Of a stretch of DNA of 64,000 nucleotides, positions 9,989 to 30,300 are shown in pieces. Every line of letters begins with the position of its first letter. Positions within the stretch are counted from its first letter, which is position 1. The position numbers and the translations under genes are program-made. The stretch lies in the NCBI RefSeq assembly GCF_947507565.1, contig NC_089176.1, positions 3,720,001-3,784,000 of the forward strand. Direction: 5' to 3'. The notes beneath the pieces were generated by a model. The model worked only from the letters and a program-made list of their open reading frames with translations, was not told the origin of the DNA and did not search any database. This stretch comes from Oscarella lobularis. Taxonomy: Eukaryota > Porifera > Homoscleromorpha > Homosclerophorida > Oscarellidae.

Positions 9989-11290
9989 ATGCAAGACGAA
10001 GAAACCAAGCGACCACTTATCGACGACGGCAAGCAGTCGACTTGCTCATCAATCACTCGCAAACGTCTCCGAAACTTCGCAGTCGTGGGATCGCTGTGCG
10101 CTGCGACTCTACTCGCCAATGTCACTTTCTCCATTATCGCGCCCTTCTATCCGCAGCGCGCGCGCGCCATCAAAGACGACGGACCAGCAGACACGGAAGT
10201 GGGGCTCGTTTACGGGACGTTCGCCTTCGTCGCTTTCCTTAGTGCGCCAATTCTAGGCAATCACGTGACCTTGATTTCACCAAAATTCATGCTCCAGGCG
10301 GGCGTGTTTTTAGTAGGCGGTTCTAGCGTGTTATTTGGAGCTCTAGCCTACGTCAATGAGTGGGCTCCCTTTCTAGGCTTATCTCTTGCCTGTGCAGCAG
10401 TTCAAGGCCTTGGTTCAGCTGCTGTCGTTACCGCTTCATGGACAATAGTATTAACCGAGTTTCCGGATAGGGTATCTACGTTTGTCGGACTGTTAGAATT
10501 AATGGAAGGTCTTGGCTACACAATAGGGCCATCCGTGGGAGGAGGACTCTATGCAGTGAAAGGATTTGCACTTCCACTTTATTTTGTCGGTTCTCTGCTT
10601 CTTCTCAGTCTGATTGGAATCGTTCTGATTTTGCCTAAAATTGAAGTATCGCGTGACGCGTCCAACATTTCTATGCTGAAACTCTTGAGAAATTTTTGGA
10701 TCTGGATGGACTTGGGGTCCCTGATGTTGAATATTGGCGTCTACGCGTTATTCGAAGTCGTCGCTGGAACGTTTCTTTGGGACGCGTTTGACATGCCGCC
10801 AAATCAAATTGGATTGATATTTCTTGGAAGTAGTGGAAGCTACATGCTTACATCACTTCTATCCGGTTACTTGGCTGATAAATATGGCGAGAAAAAATTC
10901 ATTATATATGGTCTTATTGTGGGAGGCGTGTCGTTTCTATTTGTTGCACCCTCATCTCTATTCACCTTTATTCCCAGTCAGAAGCTCTGGGTCTTCTGTC
11001 TTGCACTGATGATTCATTGTATGGCTATTGGCTTTTCCTTTGCTCCAATTGTTGGTGATATGGTCAACTGTGCCGTGGCTATGGGTTACGAGGAGGGAAT
11101 TGAATTGAATGGGGTTCTATCGGGTCTCGCTGCATCCTTTGTCTCGCTTGGATGCGTCATTGGTCCCCTCCTTGGCGGATCTCTCACTGCTCGAATGAAT
11201 TTTCGATGGTCTAGTACAATTTTTGGACTTTGGCAGGCGAGTCATGGTTACATTTACCTCGTCACAGCACTGTGTTTTAGAAAAATTTAG
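9989..11290 (+). CDS. SLC18B1: MFS transporter, SLC18B1-like
   Basis: A single uninterrupted 433-residue frame encodes a polytopic membrane protein. The cytosolic N-terminus (MQDEETKRPLIDD) is followed by a first helix (LCAATLLANVTFSIIAPFYP) and about eleven more. Family landmarks are IIAPFYPQRA, GLVYGTFAFVAFLSAPILGN, KFMLQAGVFLVGGSSVLFG, GLLELMEGLGYTIGPSVGGG and LADKYGEKKFI. The APFYP and LELMEGLGYTIGP signatures match the SLC18B1 branch of the major facilitator superfamily, which in mammals moves polyamines into vesicles by proton exchange. Lack of introns contrasts with its intron-rich neighbours and could mean an old retrocopy. It is followed by 530 bases of AT-rich DNA before the convergent cytohesin gene. 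Confidence 0.88.
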   Translation: MQDEETKRPLIDDGKQSTCSSITRKRLRNFAVVGSLCAATLLANVTFSIIAPFYPQRARAIKDDGPADTEVGLVYGTFAFVAFLSAPILGNHVTLISPKFMLQAGVFLVGGSSVLFGALAYVNEWAPFLGLSLACAAVQGLGSAAVVTASWTIVLTEFPDRVSTFVGLLELMEGLGYTIGPSVGGGLYAVKGFALPLYFVGSLLLLSLIGIVLILPKIEVSRDASNISMLKLLRNFWIWMDLGSLMLNIGVYALFEVVAGTFLWDAFDMPPNQIGLIFLGSSGSYMLTSLLSGYLADKYGEKKFIIYGLIVGGVSFLFVAPSSLFTFIPSQKLWVFCLALMIHCMAIGFSFAPIVGDMVNCAVAMGYEEGIELNGVLSGLAASFVSLGCVIGPLLGGSLTARMNFRWSSTIFGLWQASHGYIYLVTALCFRKI

Positions 11291-11818
11291 TTTCCTTATA
11301 AAAGTGGGATCCCACACGTCGTGTTGGCCTATGTACTCAAACGGACGCCACGAGACTGACGAGAGCCCATCTATTCGCGTGGACGCCCGTAACCTCAAAA
11401 GGGGGCCCTCTCCTAACTCTTCTCCATCTCTTTTCGAGCCCTTTCCCTTACGTTGACGGTTGTAGGAATCCGTTGTAGCTCCAACGTCTTCATCAAGTGT
11501 GTTTTGGCTCTCTTCCGCGCGCGGGACCCCCGGATTAATTTTTCCAAATATTTTATTTCGCTTCTACTGCTAAAACATCCATCGTCTTTCGTACAAACGA
11601 AATAATTACGTTTCAACTCGTCAAACTACACAAAAAATTATAAGCCAGTAAAGACGAGCCATAAAAAATATGAGACTAATAGTTTCGTGTCTGTTCATCT
11701 TCTGTCATTACAATGAATTGAAAAAAAAACCACCCGCCCCTCGTGTGACATGATCCTACTGATCATCATACCACTGATACTCTGGCTAACACAAATCCGA
11801 CGTCGAAATTAATTATAG
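11291..11818. other. Convergent intergenic region
   Basis: This holds the 3' flanks of the SLC18B1-like gene (plus) and cytohesin (minus). AT-rich stretches and possible polyadenylation motifs occur. No further coding exon was recognised. Confidence 0.6.
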
Positions 11819-14800
11819 CTAATGCGTTTTCTGGACTTTCTTTTTCCTTGCGATGAGCATCTCGTAAAATTGATCTCTTCTAATACTAGCCCTGAGAGAA
11901 AAAGGAACGTAGAATAGATTCTTTTTCTTTATCTAGGGATAGACTCACTTTATACATTTGACCCATTCGTCTTTGTCTTCTTCCGTGTCAGCGTGAATTC
12001 GATAGGAGCTGTGATGTCCTAAAAAACGAAAAATTCGTCATTTTTTAATGATTTTTTTAGACTCTTGCATACCTTCGACAACTTTTCCTTCAGAATCAAG
12101 CTTGCACGCTTTGATCAGACCCTCATTTGAATAAATTTCAAAGCAAAACTAAGCCAAAAAAATAAATTTTCCCTTCCCCTTAGGATCTACGTCGTCACAC
12201 TTACGGGTTTCTTGATTTCTAGCGCGTCTCTGACTTGCAACAACTCGAGAGGCACGATTCCTTTCGGTTCTTTGTGCTGCGGCGATTTGAAGTAATAGAG
12301 ACAATTGTCCTTGAGCACGAAGTAGCGTTTCTTCCAGTTCTTGTGATGACCGCCCTGCTTCGTTAGCCAGCCTTTCTTTTCCGGATTAAAAAACGTCTGC
12401 GTCAAGTCGTTTTCGTCCGCTTCGGGAACTTTGAACGGTTCCTTCTTTATATTATCGTATAGGCTCTAAGGAAAGAAAAGCCTTCGTTTATTGAGCCTTT
12501 GTATGGTTGTCTTTCTATTTACCATTAGAAGATCGGTGGGCAGGTCTTGTCCGTTGTCGAGGCCTCGATTCATCGTGACAAACTGATCGACGTTGGGCTA
12601 AGGAAAGCGAAAGATGAGTCAGTCACAGGATGTGAGAAATCCGGGGTGGAGGGTCAGTCACGCGGTATGAAGCTATGTTTGTGTAGAAGCCCTGACTCTG
12701 CATTCCCTAAGGGCAATGTCAGAAATCTGGGCGTGCGACTCGGCGGAAGATCTAAGGTTGGTCACGCTGTTCTGTGACGCAAATACGAAGCTATGATTGC
12801 GTAGAAGCCCTGGCTGCATTCCCTAAGGGCAAGCCAATGTGTTCATAAATAAAATTTTGTGACGACGTCAGGCAAGGAGTGTGATAGGGTTGTCTATGTT
12901 TAGATAGAAGTTAGTCCTAACAGGTTTCTAAGATTTAATAAACCGAATTGGGGTCATTTTCAAGGTGATAGGAAGCTAGGGGGAGGATACTGTAGTCATC
13001 TGTTCGTTTTGTGACGTCAAGGCGGTACAAGGTTGTCTATGTTTAGAAGGAAGTCATTCCTAACAAGTCTCTAAAATTCGATAAACCAAACGGAGGAGAT
13101 AGTCATCTGCTTTTTTTTCGGTGCAAAGGAGTAATGTGTGCTAAAAGCCTTCCAGCTGTTTAGATGGAAGTCATGCCTTAAAATTTTGCAAGGGAGATCA
13201 TATCGGAGGGGAGATAGTGATCAGCTTTTAGGGATGCCAGCTTCGCTGCAGCTCTCCGAGTCGAGGGAGAGGCGCTCGCATCCCAAAACAACGACCAGCA
13301 CTCCCACACGCTACATGCAAGTTCAAGGAAAGCGAAGCTACACGGGGGTCCGGGGAGTCGAACATATCGCAGAATCAAAGTCAAACCTCGTGGGGAATAT
13401 GAATCAGGATGCCTTGGAGTGTTAATAATCGAAACGAATGCGAACGTTGTTCTGTTTATATAGTGTAGTTCCATCGCGACCTTCGGCCTCTGCTTGCGTC
13501 AGCCGCGAACGCGCGGCGGAAACGAGCGCCCTCAGGGGGGGAGGGGGCTCTTTCAAAACAAAGCGTGTCCTTACTCCTACGCGAGTCTGCGCGACTTCGT
13601 TTGAACTCGGCGACGAACTGGGACCCCCGCTACGATTGCTCAACGGCTAACTCGACGCTAACTCGACTAGAGAACACTCCGGTTGCGCAGCATCGCTGGC
13701 ACGATGACGATGATGCAGTTTGGGCCCCTTTTCCTTTGTCCGCGTTGGACCAACGCCTCGGACAGATCCATCCGTGCCAAACTGCATCATCAATGAACTC
13801 GTGGGCGAGCGGGGGGCGGCGCGTGTGTACGAATTAGCGTCCCATTTCCGTTTAGCAGGGGGGGGGGGGGGGGGGGGGGGGGGAACACAAAGGACAGAAT
13901 CGAGTCCCAAAAGAAATATAGGTCAAAGGAAGTGTTCGTAACCGAGTTTCTATACTAAGTCCCCTACTTGGTAATGGTCGATGTTTGTCGCGAGTTCCGG
14001 ATGTGTCTAGTTCTTTATCGCTCCTACGTATACCTCCTGCCTCGCTGCGCCGGTCTGTTTTTAGCTAAGAGTTGTTTTTTAGCTGCACAAACCAGTGCAG
14101 ATCCCACGCTAAATTTCCGCTCGTGGACAAAGTTCTTTGTTTGCAGCCCCACCTAGGGTGGAGTCACCCTCATGTGAATCTCTCGCTACACGCCCTCTAT
14201 ATATCGATACTAGAATCTCAAGAAAACCGCGTTGTTGGTTCTGACTCTTGAACTAACGATCGCCCGCGCTCAATTGGTCTACCTATCTAAATAGTGCGTG
14301 TGGCAGTTCCTCTATCCCAGGGCCTCGCCTACGCGTGCGCTTGCAGTTAAAAAAATGAAAACTGACCTTATTCTTGACGCTGGGGTTGTGTAGACTCGTG
14401 TTGAGCATGATGACCGAAAAGGAAAGGACGTAGCACGTATCTATGCGGAAGCGGAAGCGGAGAAAGAAAAGTTAGGGACTCCGAGCCAAGAGATGCAATT
14501 TTCTGACCCCTAACCCGACCTCGCCTCCCTCAATTTTCGTTTTTCCCACGCTTACCCGTCGAGTTGAAGACGCCTGGATTCTGTTCGGAGTAGTGCTGGG
14601 CGAACGCCTCCATCATTCGATCGATTTTCTGCGCTTCGCCCGGGAGACGAAAACTCCAGAGAAATTGCCTGAGGGACTCGATCGATAAACAAGACCATTA
14701 GCACCTTTTTTTTCGACCTACCTCAACGCGTCGACGAGCGAACGTCCGCGAATTTCGTGTAGTTTGACGAATTCTTTCAGTACTGTGAGATTGGGCTCCT

Positions 14801-16105
14801 CGCTGGAGGTAACCCCGGTAAAATGACTGAATTTTCGAGCGAGCGCGCGCGCCTTACTTTTCGCCGAGATACTCGCCGATTTTCGTCTTGTCGAGGTTTT
14901 CGGTTTTGTAGAGCCAAGCGGCGACATCTTCGGGCGTGTCGTTGACGAGTCCTTGCTCGATCAAGTATCGCATCCCCTGTTAGAGACGAAAATCGAAAGT
15001 TTTTCTCTCACGCGCGCGCGCGCGTGCAATCGCTCCTCCGAACCTTTTTCGCGTTGATGTTGAACTTCTTTCGACCCGTGTTCGCTTGCTTCGCTTTCGG
15101 ATCCGTTCTAAGAACGTCGTGATATTCGACGAGGGTCGGAAGACCGAGACGCGAGTCCCAGTCGCAGAACCAGATTGTCGCCCCGTACGATCGACAGCGA
15201 CCGATTGCTACTTCCATCGTTCGATCGTTCGCGTGGTCTTAGTGTCGCGTGCTTAGTCAATGCTAATGGCTAGTGGCCTAATGAATGGCTCCAAGGCTTA
15301 GCGACCGCTTATACGTCGCGGAACTCTTTAGGGGAGTGTCGCCCACGTCACGTGGCTTCCTCTACTACGTCACGCACGCGTGGGAAATGGATATCCGCGC
15401 GGAAACAATTTGTACGCCACAATACAAATTTTCATAACGAAATCGACACGAACACTACGATAACAACCGGACTTGTTCTAGCTAAACTTTCTATTCTAAG
15501 GAAGGCACTTTTTTTTATAAATTTTTAGGCTTAGCCAAACGTACATGTATGGGCATGTGCACGCACTCAATTAGAAATTCGCGCCACAGCTGACGCCGGC
15601 GCCAGTGGGTCGCGACTCGCTTACCGCGGCGCCAGGGAAACGTCGCAACTCGACCGAATGTGGCTCATATGTGGGCTCATTTACGAGAATCGCGATGGTC
15701 AGTTCAACTGTTCGCTACTAACGCGCGCCCTCGCACCCGCTCCCCCTTACTTCTCGTCGACGTTTTCCATGGCTTCCATTTCAGCCGTAACCGCTCTAAT
15801 TTCATCCTTCAACGCCTAAAGTGAACGTAGAAAAAAGGTCGCGATTTCCCTATCCGGGTTCGACGAACCTGAATGTCTTGTTTCAGTTCCGCTTTTCGTC
15901 GTCGAATCTCGGCGAGTTCCTTTTCCTCTTCTTCGGTCATTTCTGGATCGAAACGAAGCGGCTCGTCGCCGATTGCTCGCACGAACGATAGGCGACGCGC
16001 AATCGAGCCGCGATGCGCCTTTTGGCCCGACGATAGAAGCGATATTCGACCGATTCGATCGCCGAGAAAAGGCGCGTCGCGACGAAGCGGCGCGCTCCAA
16101 GACAT
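11819..16105 (-). CDS. CYTH: Cytohesin (Arf guanine nucleotide exchange factor)
   Basis: Minus-strand exons give the full cytohesin order. First comes the N-terminal coiled coil ([20 protein letters not shown], then [20 protein letters not shown]). The Sec7 domain follows: [99 protein letters not shown] and [15 protein letters not shown]. The PH domain follows ([43 protein letters not shown]). It ends with a basic tail [20 protein letters not shown] and a stop at 11819. Known role: Sec7 activates Arf GTPases at PIP3-rich membranes. The start is uncertain (ATGs at 16153, 16105 and about 15943). One intron (about 12600-14385) is unusually long and repeat-filled. Confidence 0.9.
13709..13791. 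repeat. Nested inverted repeats
   Basis: Perfect 15-base arms at 13709-13723 and 13777-13791 (GATGATGCAGTTTGG and its inverse) enclose a second palindrome at 13742-13756 (GCGTTGG A CCAACGC). Together they could form one long hairpin inside the cytohesin intron. Confidence 0.7.
13858..13883. repeat. Poly-G run of about 26 bases
   Basis: An uninterrupted G homopolymer on the plus strand (C on the transcribed sense of cytohesin). Its length is unreliable in most sequencing chemistries, and it could mark a polymorphic or misassembled site. Confidence 0.9.
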
Positions 16106-16272
16106 GAGCTTGCGTACCTGCCGCGTTGTCGTAGACCTGAAGCGATTCGTCACGATCGTCGGCGAGAGGATTTAGGCCAATCGCTGTCATCGTCGGCTCT
16201 GGTTGGCGAAGCGAGTGTGAGAACGCCTCGAGAGGAATGCGCACGTTAAGGAATTCGTGTCATGTGACTTCG

Positions 16273-16626
16273 ATGAGCATAAAGGAAGTTCTTCGGGCCG
16301 GAGAACGCGTCTTTTTGAAGACCCATCTCGTCTTTGAAGACTCCAGCAGTCACGTCACGGATATCGCGTTCAAACTGATGATAATCGGTGCCGTGGAGCG
16401 TCTCCACGGCCAAGCAACGGCCGCATTTCCGATCGACGTCGTTACGCACGAGGTCGACTCGGGAATATCAATACTAAGAGTTCCCGCATCGGCGCTCGTC
16501 AAAATTTGGAGCGCTCTAACTCTCCTCGGCGAACACGATGGAAATCGATGCACGCTCTTAGTCAAACAAATATCTCCGTTTCTAATTTCCTTAGCTGACA
16601 ATAGCAGAAACTCTCAATTTAATTGA
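16273..16626 (+). CDS. RPP14: Ribonuclease P/MRP subunit p14
   Basis: An intronless frame (an ATG at 16237 is also open, but 16273 fits the family better) encodes about 117 residues matching RPP14. Landmarks are FKLMIIGAVERLHGQATAAF, PIDVVTHE, ILRVPASALVKIWSALTLLG, CTLLVKQISPFLISLADNSR. The family is a small protein subunit of nuclear RNase P, which trims 5' leaders from pre-tRNA. It is divergent from cytohesin on its left (starts about 170 bases apart) and convergent with ERCC6 on its right, with only 15 bases between the two stop codons. AATAAA-like sequence directly follows its stop. Confidence 0.9.
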   Translation: MSIKEVLRAGERVFLKTHLVFEDSSSHVTDIAFKLMIIGAVERLHGQATAAFPIDVVTHEVDSGISILRVPASALVKIWSALTLLGEHDGNRCTLLVKQISPFLISLADNSRNSQFN

Positions 16627-16641
16627 TAAATAAAGGAGGCG

Positions 16642-24388
<7,747 letters not shown>

Positions 24389-24460
24389 TCTTTCGAAAGA
24401 ACGCCCGTACAGTCGTGATATTGTAACTCCAAAAAAATTATTGACACGAATGCTGTACAG

Positions 24461-27096
24461 TCAGATTTTTGTATTAAATCTAGCCATCAGTAATCGGTCT
24501 CTCAGTCGATTCGCGTCGATTTCTCTAAAATAGGCGTCATCTTCGTCTCGTATCATTGCCTCCTGTAAATCTTCGATTTCTTTCTCTACACGTTTTCTCA
24601 GTTCTCGTCTCATCTTAGCAACAGCCTAAGCAGGAAACGTTAGATGCATACTTGCTATGTTGATCTACTACTTTTGATTGAGCCTCTTCTCTCAAATGAA
24701 GCTCCCTTCTCTCCTCAGCCATACTTTGGGCTAACATTCCAAACTGATCTCGATAACTAGAGAAGAAAATGTATATGTACCCTATGAATTACTTGAAGCT
24801 TACTAATTCTCCAGTGATTCGATTTCACTTTTCTGTCTCTGAGCCTGCTCTGCTCTCTTCTCCTTCGCGTATTCACGCAAATCGCGAAGACGAGCCTTCT
24901 GAATTTCCAAACCATCCTCAAACAAATTTTTGAATATCTGCAGATCCACCCCAGTGACAAACACCCCAAAATCAACTAAATTTCTTATTTTTAAACCTGC
25001 TCCTCTCGCGTCTTTCGTTTCATCTGTCTAGATCTCATTCTCTCCACGTATTTTTCGTAATATTGCTTGGCTCTTATGACCGACTGTCGCTTGTCTTTTA
25101 ACTGCGACTTCACGTAGCGTAATTGAAACTCCCTCTCCTTTTTCTCACGCTAAAAAAGCTTAGAGGATTTGCTACACTTTTACTGATGAACTAACTATTC
25201 GTTTATTGTGTTCCAAGTCTTTTTTCATGACCTGCAGTAACGTTCTCTGTTTTAGCTCGGCTTCTTCCAGCTATAGATGTATTAAAGTTAATAGAATTTT
25301 TCTTTTCTTGTCTTGCCTCTGTTTGGGCTTTTGGTCGCTTGTGTCTATTGATTTCCGCCTTTGCGATGACGTGTATTTGGTGCATCTGTTTTCTCCACAT
25401 TTGCTGCACGGTAGCCGGGGAAACGTGCAGATATGGAAACTCTTCGGCCAACAGAGGCAACAAATCGCAATCCCCCACAGAAACTAAAGCCAAAAGTATC
25501 AAAAATCACTTTGATTTGATTTTTAGAGAACCTTTCTTTCGCGTTAGTAGAGAAGTTCTCGTCGGTTTCCATGGCAATCGCGTCTGAACTTGCTTCTGAA
25601 GATAAGGGGAGCCCACGGGCTTCGATTTCACAGCCACGTGACTCGTTTTCTTTCCTCTACTCTTCAACGAATTACAAGGAGTACGTATCACAACTTTCTT
25701 CTATTAGTATTGAAAATTTCTTTTTAAAAATGACGCTTTTTAGCTAGATACCTTTTTGTTTCGTTCTTTTTCGTGAATATCTCTTCTGCATCTTTCGTAG
25801 ACGGTGTGTAATATGGCTCTCCTGTCTTTCTGTAGGGCTTCTTCCAATGATAATTTCTTTCTTGCGTCGTCCACGTTTCCCACTTCGCGTTGCGCTTCAC
25901 TGCGTTGAGCCACGACTTCAAGACGTTTAGCCCGTTTCTCAGCTGATTCATCATCTTCGTCATCCCCTCCTGATGACGTCAAAAGAGGCTGGTTTGTTTG
26001 AACTAGTCGTTTCTCCGGTGAAGACTTCTCGGAGTCGATTTGTTGTTGAACAGGGATACGAATGATGTCGTCATTGGCGCGAATTTGAGGCCGTTGTTCG
26101 TCTTCTTTCTCAAAAGCGATTAGACTTGCTGTAGAATCGTCAACAACTGCACTATCCTAATCAAAATAATTTAGAATATTTATTATAGTGCATCTTTCTT
26201 ATTTTTACCTGTAGAGCTTCCCTGATCAATTCCTGCGTGCTTCCGTCACCTACCCTGGTAGCAACGCGACGTATTGATTTTCTGACTGGAGTGCTTGATA
26301 CGGGCTTTGTCACTCTCATTCCCCCAATGCCTTGAGCCCGTTTCCCACTTGGTGACTCTATAGAGTCTATAGAACTGAGAGACGGCGTTCTTGGTATGAA
26401 TCCCCTTAGTGGATCTTCAGGTGATATTGATCCCTCTGATTGAGAACGACGTCTATGACGTCTCCTTGGATCCTCATCGTCTTCAGAAGATGTGACGTCA
26501 GATTTCAAGTCATATGTTGCACCGAATTCCTCCTGATGACTCTCTGAGACTACGGAGTGAAGGCTTGATGATAGAGAAGCAGAACCACTCCCACTTTCAT
26601 CTATTCAAAAATCTATAAGTCTTGATTCTATCTCTAATTGATTAAATATTGTCATTGAACTAAATTTGACGTAGCTACGACTTTCTCCTGGTTTTTCTCT
26701 TGCCTTCTGATTCGAGTATGAATTCCATGAGGCCAGCGAGGATTTCGATTAGGTTTCGTACTGATAGCGGTTTTTTTGCCGCCACGTCGCGTCCTGTGAT
26801 GTGACTGAGATCGGTGAGAAGGATTTTCGTTGCAAGTTCGTCGATTCCTAGCTGGATGTTCCATTCCTGGTCTTTGCGACTCTTTCCTGGCTTCAATACG
26901 CCTAAAGCGAAGACTTATCGCCTGCAAATGCGTTGTTTTTTGTTCGCTTTCCTTCCAACGGATGCCCAAAGATTCGTTCGAGGATCGAAACGATGTCGTT
27001 TCCTTCGATACTACGCAAGCGAGAAATTTTCCTCGCACTGCCACTTCTCTCCAACATAAAGTTGGCTGCATCGATGTAGTAGCGGTCGATCGACAT
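24461..27096 (-). CDS. CEP95: CEP95-like centrosomal coiled-coil protein
   Basis: Exons on the minus strand match CEP95 at both ends. The N-terminal region reads [33 protein letters not shown], then [20 protein letters not shown] and [11 protein letters not shown], equivalent to the calponin-homology-like head of CEP95. The middle is a Ser/Arg/Glu-rich disordered region. The C-terminal half is charged coiled coil ([53 protein letters not shown]) ending [20 protein letters not shown] and [16 protein letters not shown]. The known relative localises to centrosomes and spindle poles. The ATG at 27096 is favoured; one at 27126 is in frame. A broken copy of its 5' half recurs at 34568-35565. It is divergent from the first ANK-ROC-COR gene across about 190-220 bases. 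Confidence 0.85.
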
Positions 27097-27314
27097 GACG
27101 GTTTTGAATTGAGTGCGCAAGCGCAATTCTAGCGCGCGTTTACCGTCTTTCTCACGTGAAATCTCACGTGCCTAGTCACGTGCCTACAGTGTACTCTGCC
27201 TACCCCTGCCTACCCAAACTCCCAAAGAATCGGTCTCCAAAGTAAATTCGAATACCAAATTGTTCTTTCAACCAAAATATAGATTTGAAGTAACCAGTTT
27301 TGCACAGTCTAGCA
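27097..27314. promoter_or_regulatory. Bidirectional promoter of CEP95 and ANK-ROC-COR gene 1
   Basis: Starts of the two divergent genes are about 190-220 bases apart. The interval has repeated TCACGTG/CACGTG E-box cores at about 27150-27180. The same cassette, partly altered, lies before the second paralogue (about 35530-35898), showing it was duplicated as a unit. Confidence 0.55.
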
Positions 27315-30300
27315 ATGGCTAGTCATAAGGGCAAAGTTTCCTATGAAGAATTGCCATTTCTAATGGATCGGCGATTGGCCAGTAGCCAGAGCACCAATGT
27401 GAGATAAATACTAACTCAATAGGCTATAGTGTGATTGCTGTCTCAAAAGGATCGTGAAGACGGCACTAAAAATGGCGATACTTCGGTAAAATCGATCACG
27501 TGATGCGTTTGGGTAGAAAAAGCTACATTTTAGACAGGCGGAACTGCGTTGCATTATGCATGTTTTCATGGTCAGACGGAATTAGCAAAAGATCTAATTG
27601 ATCACTATCGAGCAAGGGTAAATGTGAAAGACAAGGTACACTGATGTAATTAAAACGTGACTTTAATTAAATTTTTTGTCAATGCAAAAGAATGGCTGGA
27701 CGCCGCTAATGGTTGCATGTCAAGAGGGTCATCTATTTATGACACAAATGCTTGTTTCCAAAAATTGTTCTGTCAAAATTCAATCTAAAGTAAGCAAAAT
27801 TATGAAAGTAAAGTAAAGTAAATAGAAAAAGCGTTTTTTTGAAAAAGAAAGGCGGTGCAGCATTACACGTCGCTTCTTTTCATGGTCAGACTGCTGTTAC
27901 TGAATATCTAATCGACCATTGTGGTGTCAATGTCAATGAACAAAACAATGTAACAAGCAATTAAATGATTTTCGGATAGAACAAAGTATTTCTGGATGCA
28001 GGATGGCTGGACTTCGCTGATGATGGCTTGTCAAGAAGGCCATCTTGACACTGTGCAACTACTCGTTTCTAAACAATGTGATATCAATATTAGAAATAAG
28101 GTTTGTAATAAATTACGGTAATATGAAGTGAATCACTGAAATGTTTAGGATGGCTGGACAGCGTTACACGCCGCTTCTTGTAAGGGTCAAACTGCTGTTA
28201 CTGAATATCTAATCGACCATTGTGGTGTCAATGCCGATGAACAAAACAATGTAACAAGCAATTAAATGATTTTCGGATAGAACAAAGTATTTCTGGATGC
28301 AGGATGGCTGGACTTCGCTGATGATGGCTTGTCAAGAAGGCCATCTTGACACTGTGCAACTACTCGTTTCTAAACAATGTGATATCAATATTAGAAAGAA
28401 GGTTTGTAATAACTGACGGTAATAAGAAGTCATTCACGGCAATTTGTAGAATAGCGGAACAGCGTTACACGTCGCTTCTTTTTATGGTAAAAGTGCTGTT
28501 ACTGAATATCTAATCGATCATTGTGGTGTCAATGTCAATGATCAAGACAATGTAATGATCAATTAAATGATTTTTGGATAGAACAAAGGATTTTTGATAC
28601 AGGATGGCTGGACTTCGCTAATGCTTGCTTGTCCAAAAGGCCATTTTTACACTGTGCGACTACTCGTTTCCAAACAATGTGATATCAATATTAGAACGAA
28701 GGTTTGTAATAAATTACGGTAATAAGAAGTCATTCACCGCAATTTGTAGGATGGCTGGACAGCATTACACGTCGCTTCTTTTAGTGGTCAAACTGCTGTT
28801 ACTGAATATCTAATCGATCATTGTGGTGTCAATGTCAATGATCAAAACAATGTAATGAGGTATTAAATGATTTTTGCATAGAACAAAGTATTTTTGGATG
28901 CAGGATGGCAGGACTTCGCTGATGTTTGCTTGTCAAAAAGGCCATCTTGACACTGTGCAACTACTCGTTTCTAAACAATGTGATATCAATATTAGAGATA
29001 AAGTTTGTAATAAATTACGGTAATAAGAAGTCATTCACGGCAATTTGTAGAATGGCTTGACAGCGTTACACGTCGCTTCTTTTAATGGCCAAACTGCTGT
29101 TACTAAATATCTAATCGATCATTGTGGTGTCAATGTCGATGATCAAGACAATGTAATGAGTAATTAAATGATTTTTGGATAGAACAAAGTATTTTTGGAT
29201 GCAGGATGGCTGGACTTCGCTGATGTGTGCTTGTCAAGAAGGCCATCTTAAAACTGTGCAACTACTCGTTTCTAAACAATGTGATATCAATATTAGAACG
29301 AAGGTTTGTAATAAATTACGGTAATAAGAAGTCATTCACGGCAATTTGTAGAATGGCTCGAAAACGTTACACGTCGCTTCTTCTAATGGTCAAACTGCTG
29401 TTACTGAATATCTAATCGATCATTGTGGTGTCAATGTCGATGAACAAACCAATGTAATGAGTAATTAAATGATTTTTGGATAGAACAAAGTATTTTTGGA
29501 TGCAGGGTGGCTGGACTTCGCTGATGCATGCTTGTCAAAAAGGCCATCTTGATACTGTGCAACTACTCGTTTCTAAACAATGTGATATCAATATTAGAGA
29601 TAAGGTTTGTAATAAATGACGGAAATAAGAAGTCATTCACGGCAATTTGTAGAATAGCGGAACAGCGTTACACGTCGCTTCTTTTAATGGTCAAAGTGCT
29701 GTTGCTGAATATCTAATCGATCATTGTGGTGTCAATGTCGATGATCAAGACAATGTAATGAGCAATTAAATGATTTTTGGATAGAACAAAGTATTTTTGG
29801 ATGCAGGATGGCTGGACTTTGCTGATGTATGCTTGTAAAAATGGCCATCTTGACACTGTGCAACTACTCGTTTCTAAACAATGTAATATCAATATAAGAA
29901 CGAAGGTTTGTAATAAATTACGGTAATGAGAAGTCATTCACGGCAATTTGTAGGATGGTTCGAAAGCGTTACACGTCGCTTCTTCTAATGGTCAAACTGC
30001 TGTTACTGAATATCTAATCGATCATTGTGGTGTCAATGTCAATGAACAAAACAATGTAACAAGCAATTAAATGATTTTTGGATAGAACAAAGTATTTCTG
30101 GATGCAGAATGGCTGGACTTCGCTGATGCATGCTTGTCAAGAAGGCCATCTTGACACTGTGCAACTACTCGTTTCTAGACAATGTGATATCAATATTAGA
30201 ATGAAGGTTTGTAATAAATTACGGTAATAAAAAGTAATTCACGGCAATTTGTAGCTTGGCTTGACAGCGTTACACGTCGCTTCTTCTAATGGTCAAACTG

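Larger units (their letters stand above)
12601..14384. repeat. Repeat-rich 1.8 kb cytohesin intron
   Basis: The intron holds diverged direct repeats. Two copies of a roughly 100-base unit containing TAGAAGCCCTG...CATTCCCTAAGGGCAA lie at about 12660-12715 and 12785-12830. Two copies of a unit containing GGTTGTCTATGTTTAGA lie at about 12890-12960 and 13030-13095. Nested inverted repeats and a G homopolymer follow. No exon was recognised inside it. Confidence 0.65.

Noticed and set aside
15044-15217. Independent start of cytohesin at 15217 without a coiled coil
   Set aside because: The exon from 15117 joins in phase to upstream exons at 15770-16105 that encode the canonical cytohesin coiled coil, so the 15217 ATG lies in an intron.
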